Of a stretch of DNA of 64,000 nt, positions 42,700 to 51,815 are shown in pieces (position 1 is the first letter of the stretch; each line of letters starts with the position of its first letter). The translations under genes and the position numbers were made by a program. Under the pieces are notes generated by a model, which did no database searches, was not told the DNA's origin, and saw nothing but the letters and a program-made list of their open reading frames with translations. The DNA is from Trichomonas vaginalis G3. Lineage: Eukaryota > Parabasalia > Trichomonadida > Trichomonadidae. The DNA lies in the NCBI RefSeq assembly GCF_026262505.1, contig NC_067203.1, forward strand, positions 10,044,001 through 10,108,000, read 5' to 3'.

Positions 42700-42732
42700 C
42701 TATTTGATTGGCGCAAAGCGCCAATCAAATAG
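42700..42732. repeat. Perfect GC-core hairpin, 15-bp stem
   Basis: CTATTTGATTGGCGC, loop AAA, GCGCCAATCAAATAG with no mismatch. Confidence 0.9.
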
Positions 42733-42884
42733 CGAAGAAAATAACTTTTCAAATTATTTAATAATTTTTTATTATCAAAAGTCAAAATCAATCTGATATC
42801 ATTATGTTACATCTGATTGTAAATCGTAATTCGTTGAAATAAGTTTGCCGAACAAACAACCAAAGTTGTTCTCAAAATATAATT

Positions 42885-42903
42885 AGCGGCGTGAAGCGCC
42901 GCT
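42885..42903. repeat. GC-rich hairpin, 7-bp stem
   Basis: AGCGGCG, loop TGAAG, CGCCGCT. Confidence 0.75.
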
Positions 42904-43599
42904 TCCCAAACGATAGACAAAGAGTTTTTGAAAAATTGAGAGAAATATTGTTTTTTCATTTCACATTTTCATCTTTTCTTAACCAGACTTTCTGCACAAA
43001 CTTCTAATGTATCACATTGATCTAATGCATTATTTGTGTTCCATCATACCTTAAATGATTCACAATATGCCCATTTGGTTACAGATGAATTTTGAAAATT
43101 CTAAAATTCTAGATTTTCGTCTATAACAAGTTCTTTGTCATCACATGCCTAATTAATCTTTAACTTTAGAGCTCCTCAATATCCTTACAAATTACATAAT
43201 TTCCGAAATACTTTCTCAACAAATATCTATGATCGCATAGATATCAGATTACAATAAGACTATTAATGTTTCAAATACATTACAACCGTTTACTATAGCT
43301 AAGACATTTTCTTCATTTATGAACATGACTTCAGCTCTAATTTTGCCAAGCAACAAACTGATGTAATATCTCATCGAAGTGTATTCATTTCACAACAAAT
43401 TCTTAATAAATGCTTTGCTTTCAATATTTCTTTCGAAAAATCTCTAAAATCTCAAAGTATTCCCTAAACCACTTCGATGGATATAAAAATCTCTCGTATG
43501 TTTTACATAATAATCTTTGAAATATAATATTAATCGCACAAATTCAAATTTAATTGTATAAACTCATTTCCTATAATCATAATATATTTATTTTGCTGA

Positions 43600-43638
43600 A
43601 GTTGGCTGGGCTTGCCCTTCGGGCAAGCCTAGCCAACT
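43600..43638. repeat. GC-rich hairpin, 18-bp stem
   Basis: AGTTGGCTGGGCTTGCCC, loop TTC, GGGCAAGCCTAGCCAACT, with one G-T pair. It lies about 230 bp beyond the 3' end of the minus-strand peroxiredoxin gene. Confidence 0.9.
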
Positions 43639-43864
43639 GAAGCCCGAAATTATATTATATCATATTTGATTTTTTTACCTAAAGAATTGTTGCAATTATA
43701 TACATTCACGCTACAGATCATTAAACTTTATTTATTTCATTCTGACAAAGAGCTTCATGACATGCTTGTTAATTTAAATTTGCTTTTAGATGCTTAATTA
43801 ATGTAAAACGATATATACAGTATAGGAAAAAATTAAAGAAGTTGTTAATTGAGATGTTTTATTC

Positions 43865-44455
43865 TTATTTGTTAGCCTTGTTGAAATATTCCTTGGAAGC
43901 CTTTGGATCAGCCTTGATTGTGAGATCGCCTTCACCATGCCACTGTGCTGGACAGACTTCTCCATGCTTAGCAGCAAATTGGTAAGCCTTAACAAGACGA
44001 ATGATTTCATCAACGTTGCGGCCAACATCTGGATGGTTCATCTGAATATGACGAACAATTCCTTGTGGATCAATGATAACAGTACCACGAAGATCATGTC
44101 CTGCTTCTTCCATGTAGAACCCGTAAGCTTTGGAGATCTTTGCGCCGAGATCGCCGATAATTGGATACTGAAGAGATCCAATTCCTCCATCTTTGCGAGG
44201 GGTGTTGATCCATGCAAGATGTGTAAAGTTGGAGTCAACAGACATACCGATGACTTCACAACCAAGCTTCTTGAACTCCTCAAACTTGTTTGAGAACTCA
44301 ATAATTTCTGTTGGGCAGACAAATGTGAAGTCAAGTGGCCATGCGAAAAGAACGAGCCATTTTCCTTTGTAGGAATCAAGGGAAACTTTCTTGAAGTCTG
44401 TATCTGGGAAGACTGCTTCAGCCTTGAATGATGGTGCTTTGTTTCCGACAAGCAT
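43865..44455 (-). CDS. Typical 2-Cys peroxiredoxin
   Basis: 196 residues from the ATG at 44455 ([10 protein letters not shown]); the longer frame opens with TTG. The peroxidatic cysteine is C47 in DFTFVCPTE and the resolving cysteine C168 in [26 protein letters not shown] and [15 protein letters not shown] are standard. It reduces hydrogen peroxide and is the main antioxidant route of microaerophilic trichomonads, normally recharged by thioredoxin. Codon use is more G/C-ended than in neighbours, as expected of a highly expressed gene. The C-terminal YFNKANK lacks the YF helix sequence of overoxidation-sensitive forms in the usual position. Confidence 0.95.
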   Translation of the reverse strand: MLVGNKAPSFKAEAVFPDTDFKKVSLDSYKGKWLVLFAWPLDFTFVCPTEIIEFSNKFEEFKKLGCEVIGMSVDSNFTHLAWINTPRKDGGIGSLQYPIIGDLGAKISKAYGFYMEEAGHDLRGTVIIDPQGIVRHIQMNHPDVGRNVDEIIRLVKAYQFAAKHGEVCPAQWHGEGDLTIKADPKASKEYFNKANK

Positions 44456-44485
44456 GTTTAAAAATGAACTGATGTTATTAACCAA

Positions 44486-45323
44486 AATTTTTCATTCAAA
44501 AAAATTTGATTTGCTTTGAATTTTTTGAATACATTTTATCATTTGTGATCACCATGATTTATAGAAAATTCAATTATCGTACTTTAATTGAAATGATATT
44601 ATCCTTCTGTTAATTAATAATTAATCAAAATGTATTAAAAATATCAATAATTAATAATTTGTTTAAATTTTTAATCATCATTTTTTATCGCTATGAGAAT
44701 TACTATATATACATATAATTAATAATATTTTCATTAAAATGGACTCGTGAATTAAAGTTTTCCAAATGAGATTAAATAACCTCAATATATATTGATTTTA
44801 AACAATTGTTTTTAATTAATATGATTGTAAGATAATTGAACCCGCAATTTAGATGCTTAAAATTTATGATTTAATTGATTGGATTTAAACTTATATCATC
44901 ATTTGGATAGGTGCATGATATTTTTGAGTTTGACTTAATCCAGAGCATTCATATTAAAATAAAAAAAAATAATGCTTATTATAATTTTTGGGGGGATTTT
45001 ACCAAGAAAATAATAAAGTTAAAGTTAAATGTGAATTTTTCTATTCATGTATTAGTTTATAAGGTCTTAGGTACTAACTTAACGGATTTAAGATATATTT
45101 TTATCACAATGGCTTAAATGTTCAATTATCGAGGAGAATTGAGATGTTCACATTCACAGAGTATTCAAAATTGTGCCAAAATGGCCCCATATTTTCCAAA
45201 CAAAAGATCTCAATTCTACAAAAATTTTTACTTATATCTTATATAAGATCTTATTCCATGCTTCTTGCAAAAATCGATTGTTATTTCTACATGATCTATT
45301 TATGAGAGTTCTCCAATATGATC
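44486..45323. other. Intergenic, no gene seen
   Basis: Very AT-rich promoter side of peroxiredoxin. The ORF at 44911-45117 has no coding character. Confidence 0.5.
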
Positions 45324-45861
45324 CTATAGTTTTGCCCAGTCTTCCTTGAGAAGTGATGTATTTTCCATGAATTTTCCTATTGATTTAAGAATTTGGATCC
45401 ATCTTCCCCTATATTTCAAAGGATCTGGTTTCTCATCTACATCAGCAACTATAAAACAATAATTGCACGTTGGTTTTGAAAGAGCAAGGAAACTTGTGAT
45501 TTGATTAATTTGAATCTCACGGAAAATAATATGATGAGGTTCAAACCATGTGGATGATTTGAGATGATCTATAAGCTTCAAAATCATTGGCAATCCAATG
45601 AGATTTTGTTTATCTGATTCAATTAAATCTGGCCTTCTGTTTTGATGGTCAATTATTGGAAAGCATAATATGAGTTGTCTTAAGACCAAAGAGTAGGAAA
45701 ACTAGTGGAAATTCTTCATTAACAAGATCGTAATAGTTAGCTGCTTTATACAATTCACTAATTCCTGAATTTAAAATATCGACAACAACATCACAAAAAA
45801 TTCTGCTTGAAATTAATATAAAATAAATATTATGACATATTAACTGATATATGATAAACAT
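45324..45861 (-). pseudogene. Unknown protein, two overlapping frames of one gene
   Basis: The first frame (ATG 45861, 70 residues) ends soon after EFPLVFLLFGLKT. The second, without its own ATG, continues with DHQNRRPDLIESDKQNLIGL, PMILKLIDHLKSSTW and ends RWIQILKSIGKFMENTSLLK. The overlap at 45649-45689 and the matched register suggest one protein of about 175 residues with a one-base shift. The family is not recognised. Confidence 0.5.
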
Positions 45862-46087
45862 TATAAAATCCTATCGTAGGTATTGAAATATTCAATTGAT
45901 CTCAAAATTTGAATTCTGGTGCATCAACGTTTCCCTCAAATATCAAAACCACTAATGTACTCTTTGTAAATTTGAAACCTATGATATATCTATATCTTTT
46001 GTTGCTATACAAGTGTTAGAGAAGTTAAAAATATATTCTGATTCAGAAACCACTTTTTGGTTGGTATTAGAATTTTTAAAGCTGCTT

Positions 46088-46984
46088 ATGCTACTATTCT
46101 CAATCATTTGCTTTGTTTCAAGCTCATCAAATATGAAGTCATTAACTTCAGAATGCAATTGTTCTAGCAATGAAACTTGCTCAAAAATTCGTTGCAAAGT
46201 TTGCGATAAATATTTATTGTACTCAATAATTCCATGCATTCCAACAATAATATTTATGATAATAACACGGAAAGCTGAAATTTTAATCAACAATTGTTTG
46301 ATCAACTTAAATGTTGGTATAGCAATGACATCAATATACTGTTCAAATAATTTTTTCAAAGTGTATTCTGGTATATTCTTTTCGATTCTAATACTAAGTT
46401 TCATTTATATTAGAGTATCAGATTTAAAGCATAGGCCACGAGAAATGTATCTCCTTTTCAATGGTACAACTGATGAAATAAATAATTCTAATTGCTTTAT
46501 TCGTTGCAATTGTCCGTTTATACTTGAATCAGAAGGAGGATATATGACAATTAATGAACTAATGGAAAGAAATAGGATTAATGCAGCTGAGCCAGGCATT
46601 CCAAGAAGTGACTACGCAAGTTGGCAAGAAGATGGTATTTTACCTGATATTGAAGGTGAAAAGATTATATATAAATGCGTGCCATTTTATACTGTTGATG
46701 CTTCTGTTTTAACATATAATACTCAAAAAAGCTTCACAAGAAATGCTGTTGCCGGAAATTCTTGTATTTTGCGATGCTGCACCACAATTCCATACAAAAT
46801 TTTTTATGATTTGTTATGTATCCTTGGATACAATGGAATTGCAGAATTCTTTTGGGGATATAAAGCCACAAGAATTACATTCCAATCGCATAAATATTAC
46901 TCTATTGATCCATCGAAATATCGTGCGAAACAGGGATGTCTAGATCCTAAATATGCAACACCAGCATTAATAGAAGATATTTAA
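46088..46984 (+). CDS. Possible membrane protein, unknown
   Basis: The frame is open from 45956 but the first ATG is 46088 (299 residues). The first 110 residues contain about three hydrophobic spans (MLLFSIICFVSSSS, LLYSIIPCIPTIIFMII, IFFSILILSFIYI). The rest is a soluble cysteine-containing domain (NCFIRCNCPFILESEGGYMT, CILRCCTTIPYKIFYDLLCI). The second half looks clearly coding. The first half is less certain because a minus-strand ORF (45979-46404) covers the same bases. The 5' end may be missing. Confidence 0.45.
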   Translation: MLLFSIICFVSSSSNMKSLTSECNCSSNETCSKIRCKVCDKYLLYSIIPCIPTIIFMIITRKAEILINNCLINLNVGIAMTSIYCSNNFFKVYSGIFFSILILSFIYIRVSDLKHRPREMYLLFNGTTDEINNSNCFIRCNCPFILESEGGYMTINELMERNRINAAEPGIPRSDYASWQEDGILPDIEGEKIIYKCVPFYTVDASVLTYNTQKSFTRNAVAGNSCILRCCTTIPYKIFYDLLCILGYNGIAEFFWGYKATRITFQSHKYYSIDPSKYRAKQGCLDPKYATPALIEDI

Positions 46985-47691
46985 TATAGATATATCATTT
47001 GAATGTGATATTCATATTCAAAGTGAATTAAACCTAATTATGATTCATTTTTTAATATTGATTATTAATGCAATAATAAAGAATTTGGTTTAAAATATAC
47101 TACTCTTATATGCATCACATAGTCATGGATGAAGTTCAGTCTCATCGCAATGAGAAATATAGAAAATATAGTTTTCCTTTTTTTTGGCAATATGTAAAAG
47201 GAATATTAAAATAGTTAACTATTACTTTGTAAGTATGCGAAAGAGAGTTTTGATGAAATAACATCCAACAATAAATTGATAATTTTTAATCACGATTCTC
47301 GATCTTCATCTCTTGAATTTAGACGAATATGCACTTAGCATTATATTTTTCGTATGAAACAAAAACTCAAATTTATATGAATACTAATCCAGTCCTTAAC
47401 TTCGAAACCTTTCATATACTATCAGTCTAAATATTCAAATCCTTTATAGAAAAGCTTGTGAAAGCTCAAGATACCAAAATGTTCATAATTTCTCCTCCTC
47501 AAAAGAACATGTTTTGTGAAGCTATCAATCTTCATTAAGAATTCCAAAATAGTGTAAAAATTGAAAACTTTTTCACACATTTGTTAAAATGAAGAAACTC
47601 CGACAATTGCTAACTTAGAAAATACATATAAACTTTTATCGCTACAGAAAGGGAAAAAAAACGTTTATTAAGATTGTCACTTTTAGATTAA
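46985..47691. other. Intergenic, calmodulin upstream region
   Basis: AT-rich with no gene; ends with the initiator listed separately. Confidence 0.5.
47674..47686 (+). promoter_or_regulatory. Initiator-like element of the calmodulin gene
   Basis: ATTGTCACTTTTA, 5 bases before the ATG. TCACTTT fits the trichomonad Inr (TCA-Y-W-W), which is known to lie within about 20 bases of the start codon. The same string ATTGTCACTTTTT is present in the MULE termini at 23455 and 57607. Confidence 0.6.
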
Positions 47692-48153
47692 ATGACTTCA
47701 GCAGAAGACCTTAATCTTACCCCAGAACAGATTGCTGAATTCCGTGAAGCTTTCAACATTTTCGATAAGGATGGTGATGGCCGTATCACAGCTAAAGAAC
47801 TTGGTACAGTTATGCGTTCTCTTGGACAGAATCCATCTGAAGCCGAGCTCCAAGATATGATTAACGAAATCGATCTTGATGGTAATGGTACAATTGAATT
47901 CGATGAATTCCTTTATATGATGAACCGTCAGATGAAGGAAGGCGATACAGAAGAAGAAATTAAGGATGCATTCCGTGTTTTCGATAAGGATGGCGATGGC
48001 AAGATTACAGCTGCAGAGCTTGCTCATATCATGAAGAACCTCGGAGAACCACTCACACAAGAAGAAGTCGATGAAATGATTGCTCAAGCCGATACAAACA
48101 AGGATGGTATCATCGATTACGGTGAATTCGTCCACCTCATGCTTACATCATAA
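47692..48153 (+). CDS. Calmodulin
   Basis: 153 residues with four intact EF-hand loops: [36 protein letters not shown] and [12 protein letters not shown], joined by the usual central helix ([18 protein letters not shown]). It is the universal calcium sensor; targets include flagellar and cytoskeletal kinases and phosphatases. Two more residues at the N-terminus than animal calmodulin ([17 protein letters not shown]). Codons are biased toward those used in highly expressed genes. Confidence 0.97.
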   Translation: MTSAEDLNLTPEQIAEFREAFNIFDKDGDGRITAKELGTVMRSLGQNPSEAELQDMINEIDLDGNGTIEFDEFLYMMNRQMKEGDTEEEIKDAFRVFDKDGDGKITAAELAHIMKNLGEPLTQEEVDEMIAQADTNKDGIIDYGEFVHLMLTS

Positions 48154-48615
48154 AATATTTTGGAATTTTTTATTTTCTTAAATTTACAATTATATTTTAA
48201 TCGAAATAAACTTTTCTGCATTTTCTGGAAATGTTCGATGTAGAAAAAAATTAATTTATGTATCTCTGTATATTTTTATGGAGTGGGTTTTTATTGATGA
48301 TTTCGAAGATGAAATAACTTATTTGGATCATATGTGTATAGATATTTTTGTGAATCTTTATTTGTTGGGGGATATAAATGCCTATTCAGCAAACTTTTAA
48401 CTTCAAATATATTTCAGGAATTAAAATTTATAAGAAATAATACTCCTCATGTGATATTCAAATGAATTAGCATATGGTCAAAATGATTTTTAAAGAAAAA
48501 ATTAAAAATGTAAAAAAAAATTGATTACTTTTTACTTAGGTAATTGTTTGTTTGGAAAAGACATATTTATATTTTTGCTTACTATTATGAATATAACGCT
48601 ACTAGCAATTGATTT

Positions 48616-49110
48616 TTATTTTGGACAATATTTTTCAATATAATCGTCAACTGTCTCTTGGAATTTGGCAGGTTCATTCTTAAACATTGTAGCGGCCTCG
48701 GTATTTAGTGGAGAGTTAGGATTTGGTTCGATGAACAAGTATTGAAGACCTGCAACGAATTGGGAAATTGATAATGTTGCCAGGTAGTTATCACGCAAAA
48801 TACTCAAGCATACTGCACCATTTTCATCAATATTTGGATGCCATACTCGAGTCAAAATCTTGATATCTGGTTTTGTAATTGGCCAGTCATCTGGGATTGT
48901 AAATTCAAACTCAAATTTGCCTGCTCTCCAATGGCCTGTTGCTGGCTGAATAAGAACAATAAATTTTTGAATGTTATTTGCTTCTGGGAAAGAAAGCTTG
49001 ATACCTTCGGAAACGGCTTCGTCAAGATCTTTATTCAAGCGAACTTGTGCTTGATTTGCTTTGTGTCTGACTCCTAAAACCTTTCTGACTGCATTATTTT
49101 TATCATTCAT
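48616..49110 (-). CDS. Ubc12-like (NEDD8) E2 conjugating enzyme
   Basis: 164 residues. UBC fold with HPN at 91-93 and catalytic C101 in ENGAVCLSILRDNYL. GLQYLFIEPNPNSPLN is the diagnostic Ubc12 stretch (GLQYLFxEPNPxDPLN), so NEDD8 is the probable modifier. The extended N-terminus (about 25 residues) is present, as needed for binding the NEDD8 E1. It would activate cullin ligases. The gene has GTCACTTTTC and its mirror around 49120-49137 just upstream. Confidence 0.85.
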   Translation of the reverse strand: MNDKNNAVRKVLGVRHKANQAQVRLNKDLDEAVSEGIKLSFPEANNIQKFIVLIQPATGHWRAGKFEFEFTIPDDWPITKPDIKILTRVWHPNIDENGAVCLSILRDNYLATLSISQFVAGLQYLFIEPNPNSPLNTEAATMFKNEPAKFQETVDDYIEKYCPK

Positions 49111-49642
49111 CTTTGAATAATGTCACTTTTCATACGTGACTAATCATAATGTAAAAATTTTACAGGGAAAAACGCCATTTGAGAGTATCTTGTTTATGAA
49201 ACTAGATTGCAGAACAAATATTTGAATTAATACAACTGACTTGAAAGCTTATTTTATGATTTTGAATTCAAAATTTTACAATATTTAAGTATATCACCTA
49301 TTACTAACTCTAAAATGCTCTTTTTCGTAAAAATAGAGGACCTCATAACAATAAAAAACAAAGAATATCATCACTTTAATCATATCAAAGTAATTTTCCT
49401 TGATTGCCTACAAATACTACAAATCGGATATATAATCATATATTAAATGCTTATCGTTTTATCCAAAATGCTTGATTCCAATCTAGAGTAAATATACCAA
49501 TTCATATTTCTTGATTCTGATCATATATCTATTGAAATTAAAACATATATATCTCTCATATTTTTACTATATTATTGCCAAAGCCGGAATTTCACTCTAA
49601 ATAACTTGTTAAAAAAGTGACGCTTTTGGTCTGGCCTTTTCA
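49111..49642. other. Divergent promoter region between the E2 and L26
   Basis: Spacer with AT-rich sequence and no gene. It ends in AAAAAAGTGACGCTTTTGGTC and TTTTCAATG at the L26 start. Confidence 0.5.
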
Positions 49643-50059
49643 ATGGTGAAGACAAATCCATTCCTCTCATCCCAGGCTAAGAAGACAAGAAAGGCCTTCT
49701 TCAATGCTACAAAGGATGACAAGCACCGCCAGCTTTCTGCCAAGCTCAACAAGGAGCAGGCTGAAACACATGGTGTTAAGCAACTCCCAATCCGCAGAGA
49801 TGATGAAGTTTCCATCAACTCCGGCAAGTTCGCTGGCCGTGAAGGCAAGGTTATCGCCGTCAAGCTCTCTGAAAACCGCATCGTTGTCGATTCATTCACA
49901 CGCGAAAAGCTTAATGGCCAGACAGTCCATGTTTCTGTTCACCCATCTAACTGCCTCATCACAAAGCTGAAGATGGACAAGCAGCGTAAGGAACTTATCG
50001 AGCGCCGCCGTGCTGGTCGCGAGAAAATCCTTGCTAAGCTTGGCCACAACAAGAAGTAA
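49643..50059 (+). CDS. 60S ribosomal protein L26 (uL24)
   Basis: 138 residues. The KOW segment is DDEVSINSGKFAGREGKVIA, followed by RIVVDSFTREKLNGQTVHVS and VHPSNCLITKL; the basic C-terminus is as in eukaryotic L26. It sits near the polypeptide exit of the large subunit. The gene has the highest G+C and most biased codons in the window. The start MVKTNPFLSSQAKKTRKAFF is typical of the family. Confidence 0.97.
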   Translation: MVKTNPFLSSQAKKTRKAFFNATKDDKHRQLSAKLNKEQAETHGVKQLPIRRDDEVSINSGKFAGREGKVIAVKLSENRIVVDSFTREKLNGQTVHVSVHPSNCLITKLKMDKQRKELIERRRAGREKILAKLGHNKK

Positions 50060-50519
50060 ATGAGTTCAGAGATCTATGAATATTATTAATTACAAAATTA
50101 CTATTAATTTTTTAATCTCTTTAATTAATTTTTTTTGAAATTTATAACCAAAAATTCCTCAAATAAGAAGAGCTATCCATTTTACTCTTGTGGTGAGTGT
50201 CATTAATATGATTTTGATCTATAAGGCTGTATAGATTCAATAATGGCAATTAATTTGAAATATTTGTTAAACTAATATAAGGCTTAGGTAACTAGACTGG
50301 CAATTGTCTGAGTGCTATACATAGAATTTGGAGCAGAAACACAGCATATTAGAAAGATCCCTTATTCAAGTAAATTTTTGTTTATTTCCCTGTTCTTATT
50401 GTTCTTATAACTAAGCATTAAAGAAAGAAGCAACCAAAGTTATCCAACCAAGTGACGAAACGAATTCATAAAAATTTTGAGGGGAAAAAACCTCCGACCA
50501 TTTTTTTCATTTTTCAAAT
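50060..50519. other. Intergenic, no gene seen
   Basis: AT-rich. Ends with TTTTTTTCATTTTTCAAAT before the next ATG, which contains an initiator-like TCATTTTT. Confidence 0.5.
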
Positions 50520-51221
50520 ATGAGTGTCACTTTAACTATTAAATATCCAGGAGTTGCAACTCCACAGAATCTTAAAAATGTAGATTATAGTACAACAATT
50601 GAGAAACTTAAAAAAGTTCTTATAAAAATTAATAAATCAGATGTTCCTTTAGATGCAATTAAAGTTGTTCATAAAGGACGTATTCTTCAAAATGATAATA
50701 CAGTTGGCGACTTAACAGTTGATGAAGGACAAACATCAACAATTTTTGTTACAGGAATTAAGCCTCCTGTCGCACAACCAAAGCCGGCAGCTCCACAAGA
50801 ACCACAAGCTAAGCCAGTTTTACCAGAAGTTCCACCTCCACAGCCTTTACCACAGATGCAACCTCAACCTGCTCAAAATCCACTCCCACAATTTCAGCAA
50901 AATCTATTTGCTCAACAGAACAACAATGCCCCACGCCAAGGTAATATCTTTGAAAAGTATTCATCTCTTCTTGGCTTAGCTTTATCAATTATTGTAATAT
51001 TCGCTATTTTCACATTCGTATTTTTAAGCATTTCAAAGAATAATGCCGTCTCGACAGTAATTACTCTTGTTATTGTTGTTGCTTTCTTCGCTTATTTGTT
51101 CAGAAACGTTAGATGGACAATCCCTATGGTATCAAAGTGTCTAATGCACTTCTTCCTCTCATTAACTCCATTTTGGAATCTTCAGCAATTCATGGCAGAA
51201 GAAGGAGCAAATAGAAATTAA
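50520..51221 (+). CDS. Ubiquitin-like domain protein with two TM helices
   Basis: 233 residues. 1-78 is a ubiquitin-like fold (LTIKYPGVATPQ.., VVHKGRILQNDNTVGDLTVD) without a processed GG end. 79-150 is rich in proline and glutamine. Two hydrophobic spans follow at about 153-175 and 180-196, then a short amphipathic C-terminus. UBL plus C-terminal membrane anchors is the layout of HERP and TMUB proteins in ER-associated degradation, where the UBL docks to the proteasome or Hrd1 complex. That role is an inference from architecture. Confidence 0.65.
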   Translation: MSVTLTIKYPGVATPQNLKNVDYSTTIEKLKKVLIKINKSDVPLDAIKVVHKGRILQNDNTVGDLTVDEGQTSTIFVTGIKPPVAQPKPAAPQEPQAKPVLPEVPPPQPLPQMQPQPAQNPLPQFQQNLFAQQNNNAPRQGNIFEKYSSLLGLALSIIVIFAIFTFVFLSISKNNAVSTVITLVIVVAFFAYLFRNVRWTIPMVSKCLMHFFLSLTPFWNLQQFMAEEGANRN

Positions 51222-51815
51222 TGAGAAAAAAAAATTATTTTGTTAAAAAAATTGTCATATTTTTGTTATTTCTCTTATTTTTACTTTAAAACCCAAAACT
51301 TAGCTATTAGACCTTATAAAATATAATTAGCAGTTATGAAATCTATGAATGTTCATATATACGACATATATTAATCATTTCTAGTAATGGTTGATATGAG
51401 ATCAGTATTCATTTTTATCCAAAACATGAATTATGTCTAATTACAACATATTTTTTTTTCTATTGTTACATAATTATGTCACCAAACCATAAACAAGCTT
51501 ATTTAGCGCAGTTTTATGATTATTGGTGGCTTTACTCATGAAAAAAATTAATTTAATTTCATGAATATATTAGAAAAATAAGTGTTTTTTTGTTATATAG
51601 TGAAGTAATGTAGGCAATATCAGTATATGATTCGTTGAGAATAACGATTATGTCAGCTGATTTGTCAAAAAATCAATCAGATTAAAATTTTATATATCAG
51701 AAATCAGAACAGTCATATCTCTTTGTGTATCCATTTACAATTAACTAAAATTTCTAAAAAAAAAAACTGAATGTTTTTTTGGAGAAGGAAAAGTACAGAA
51801 CGATTATTTATCATA
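51222..51815. other. Intergenic, beta'-COP promoter region
   Basis: AT-rich spacer; no gene. TTTATCATAATG at the end gives an initiator-like TCATA touching the start codon. Confidence 0.5.

Larger units (their letters stand above)
40669..43864. other. Gene-free region rich in hairpins
   Basis: About 3.2 kb with no supported gene between the Kolobok element and peroxiredoxin. It contains at least six strong palindromes, listed separately, and otherwise AT-rich sequence of no recognisable type. Confidence 0.6.

Noticed and set aside
47698..48135. 145-codon ORF opposite calmodulin
   Set aside because: Antisense shadow of a gene with strong codon bias; calmodulin on the other strand is certain.
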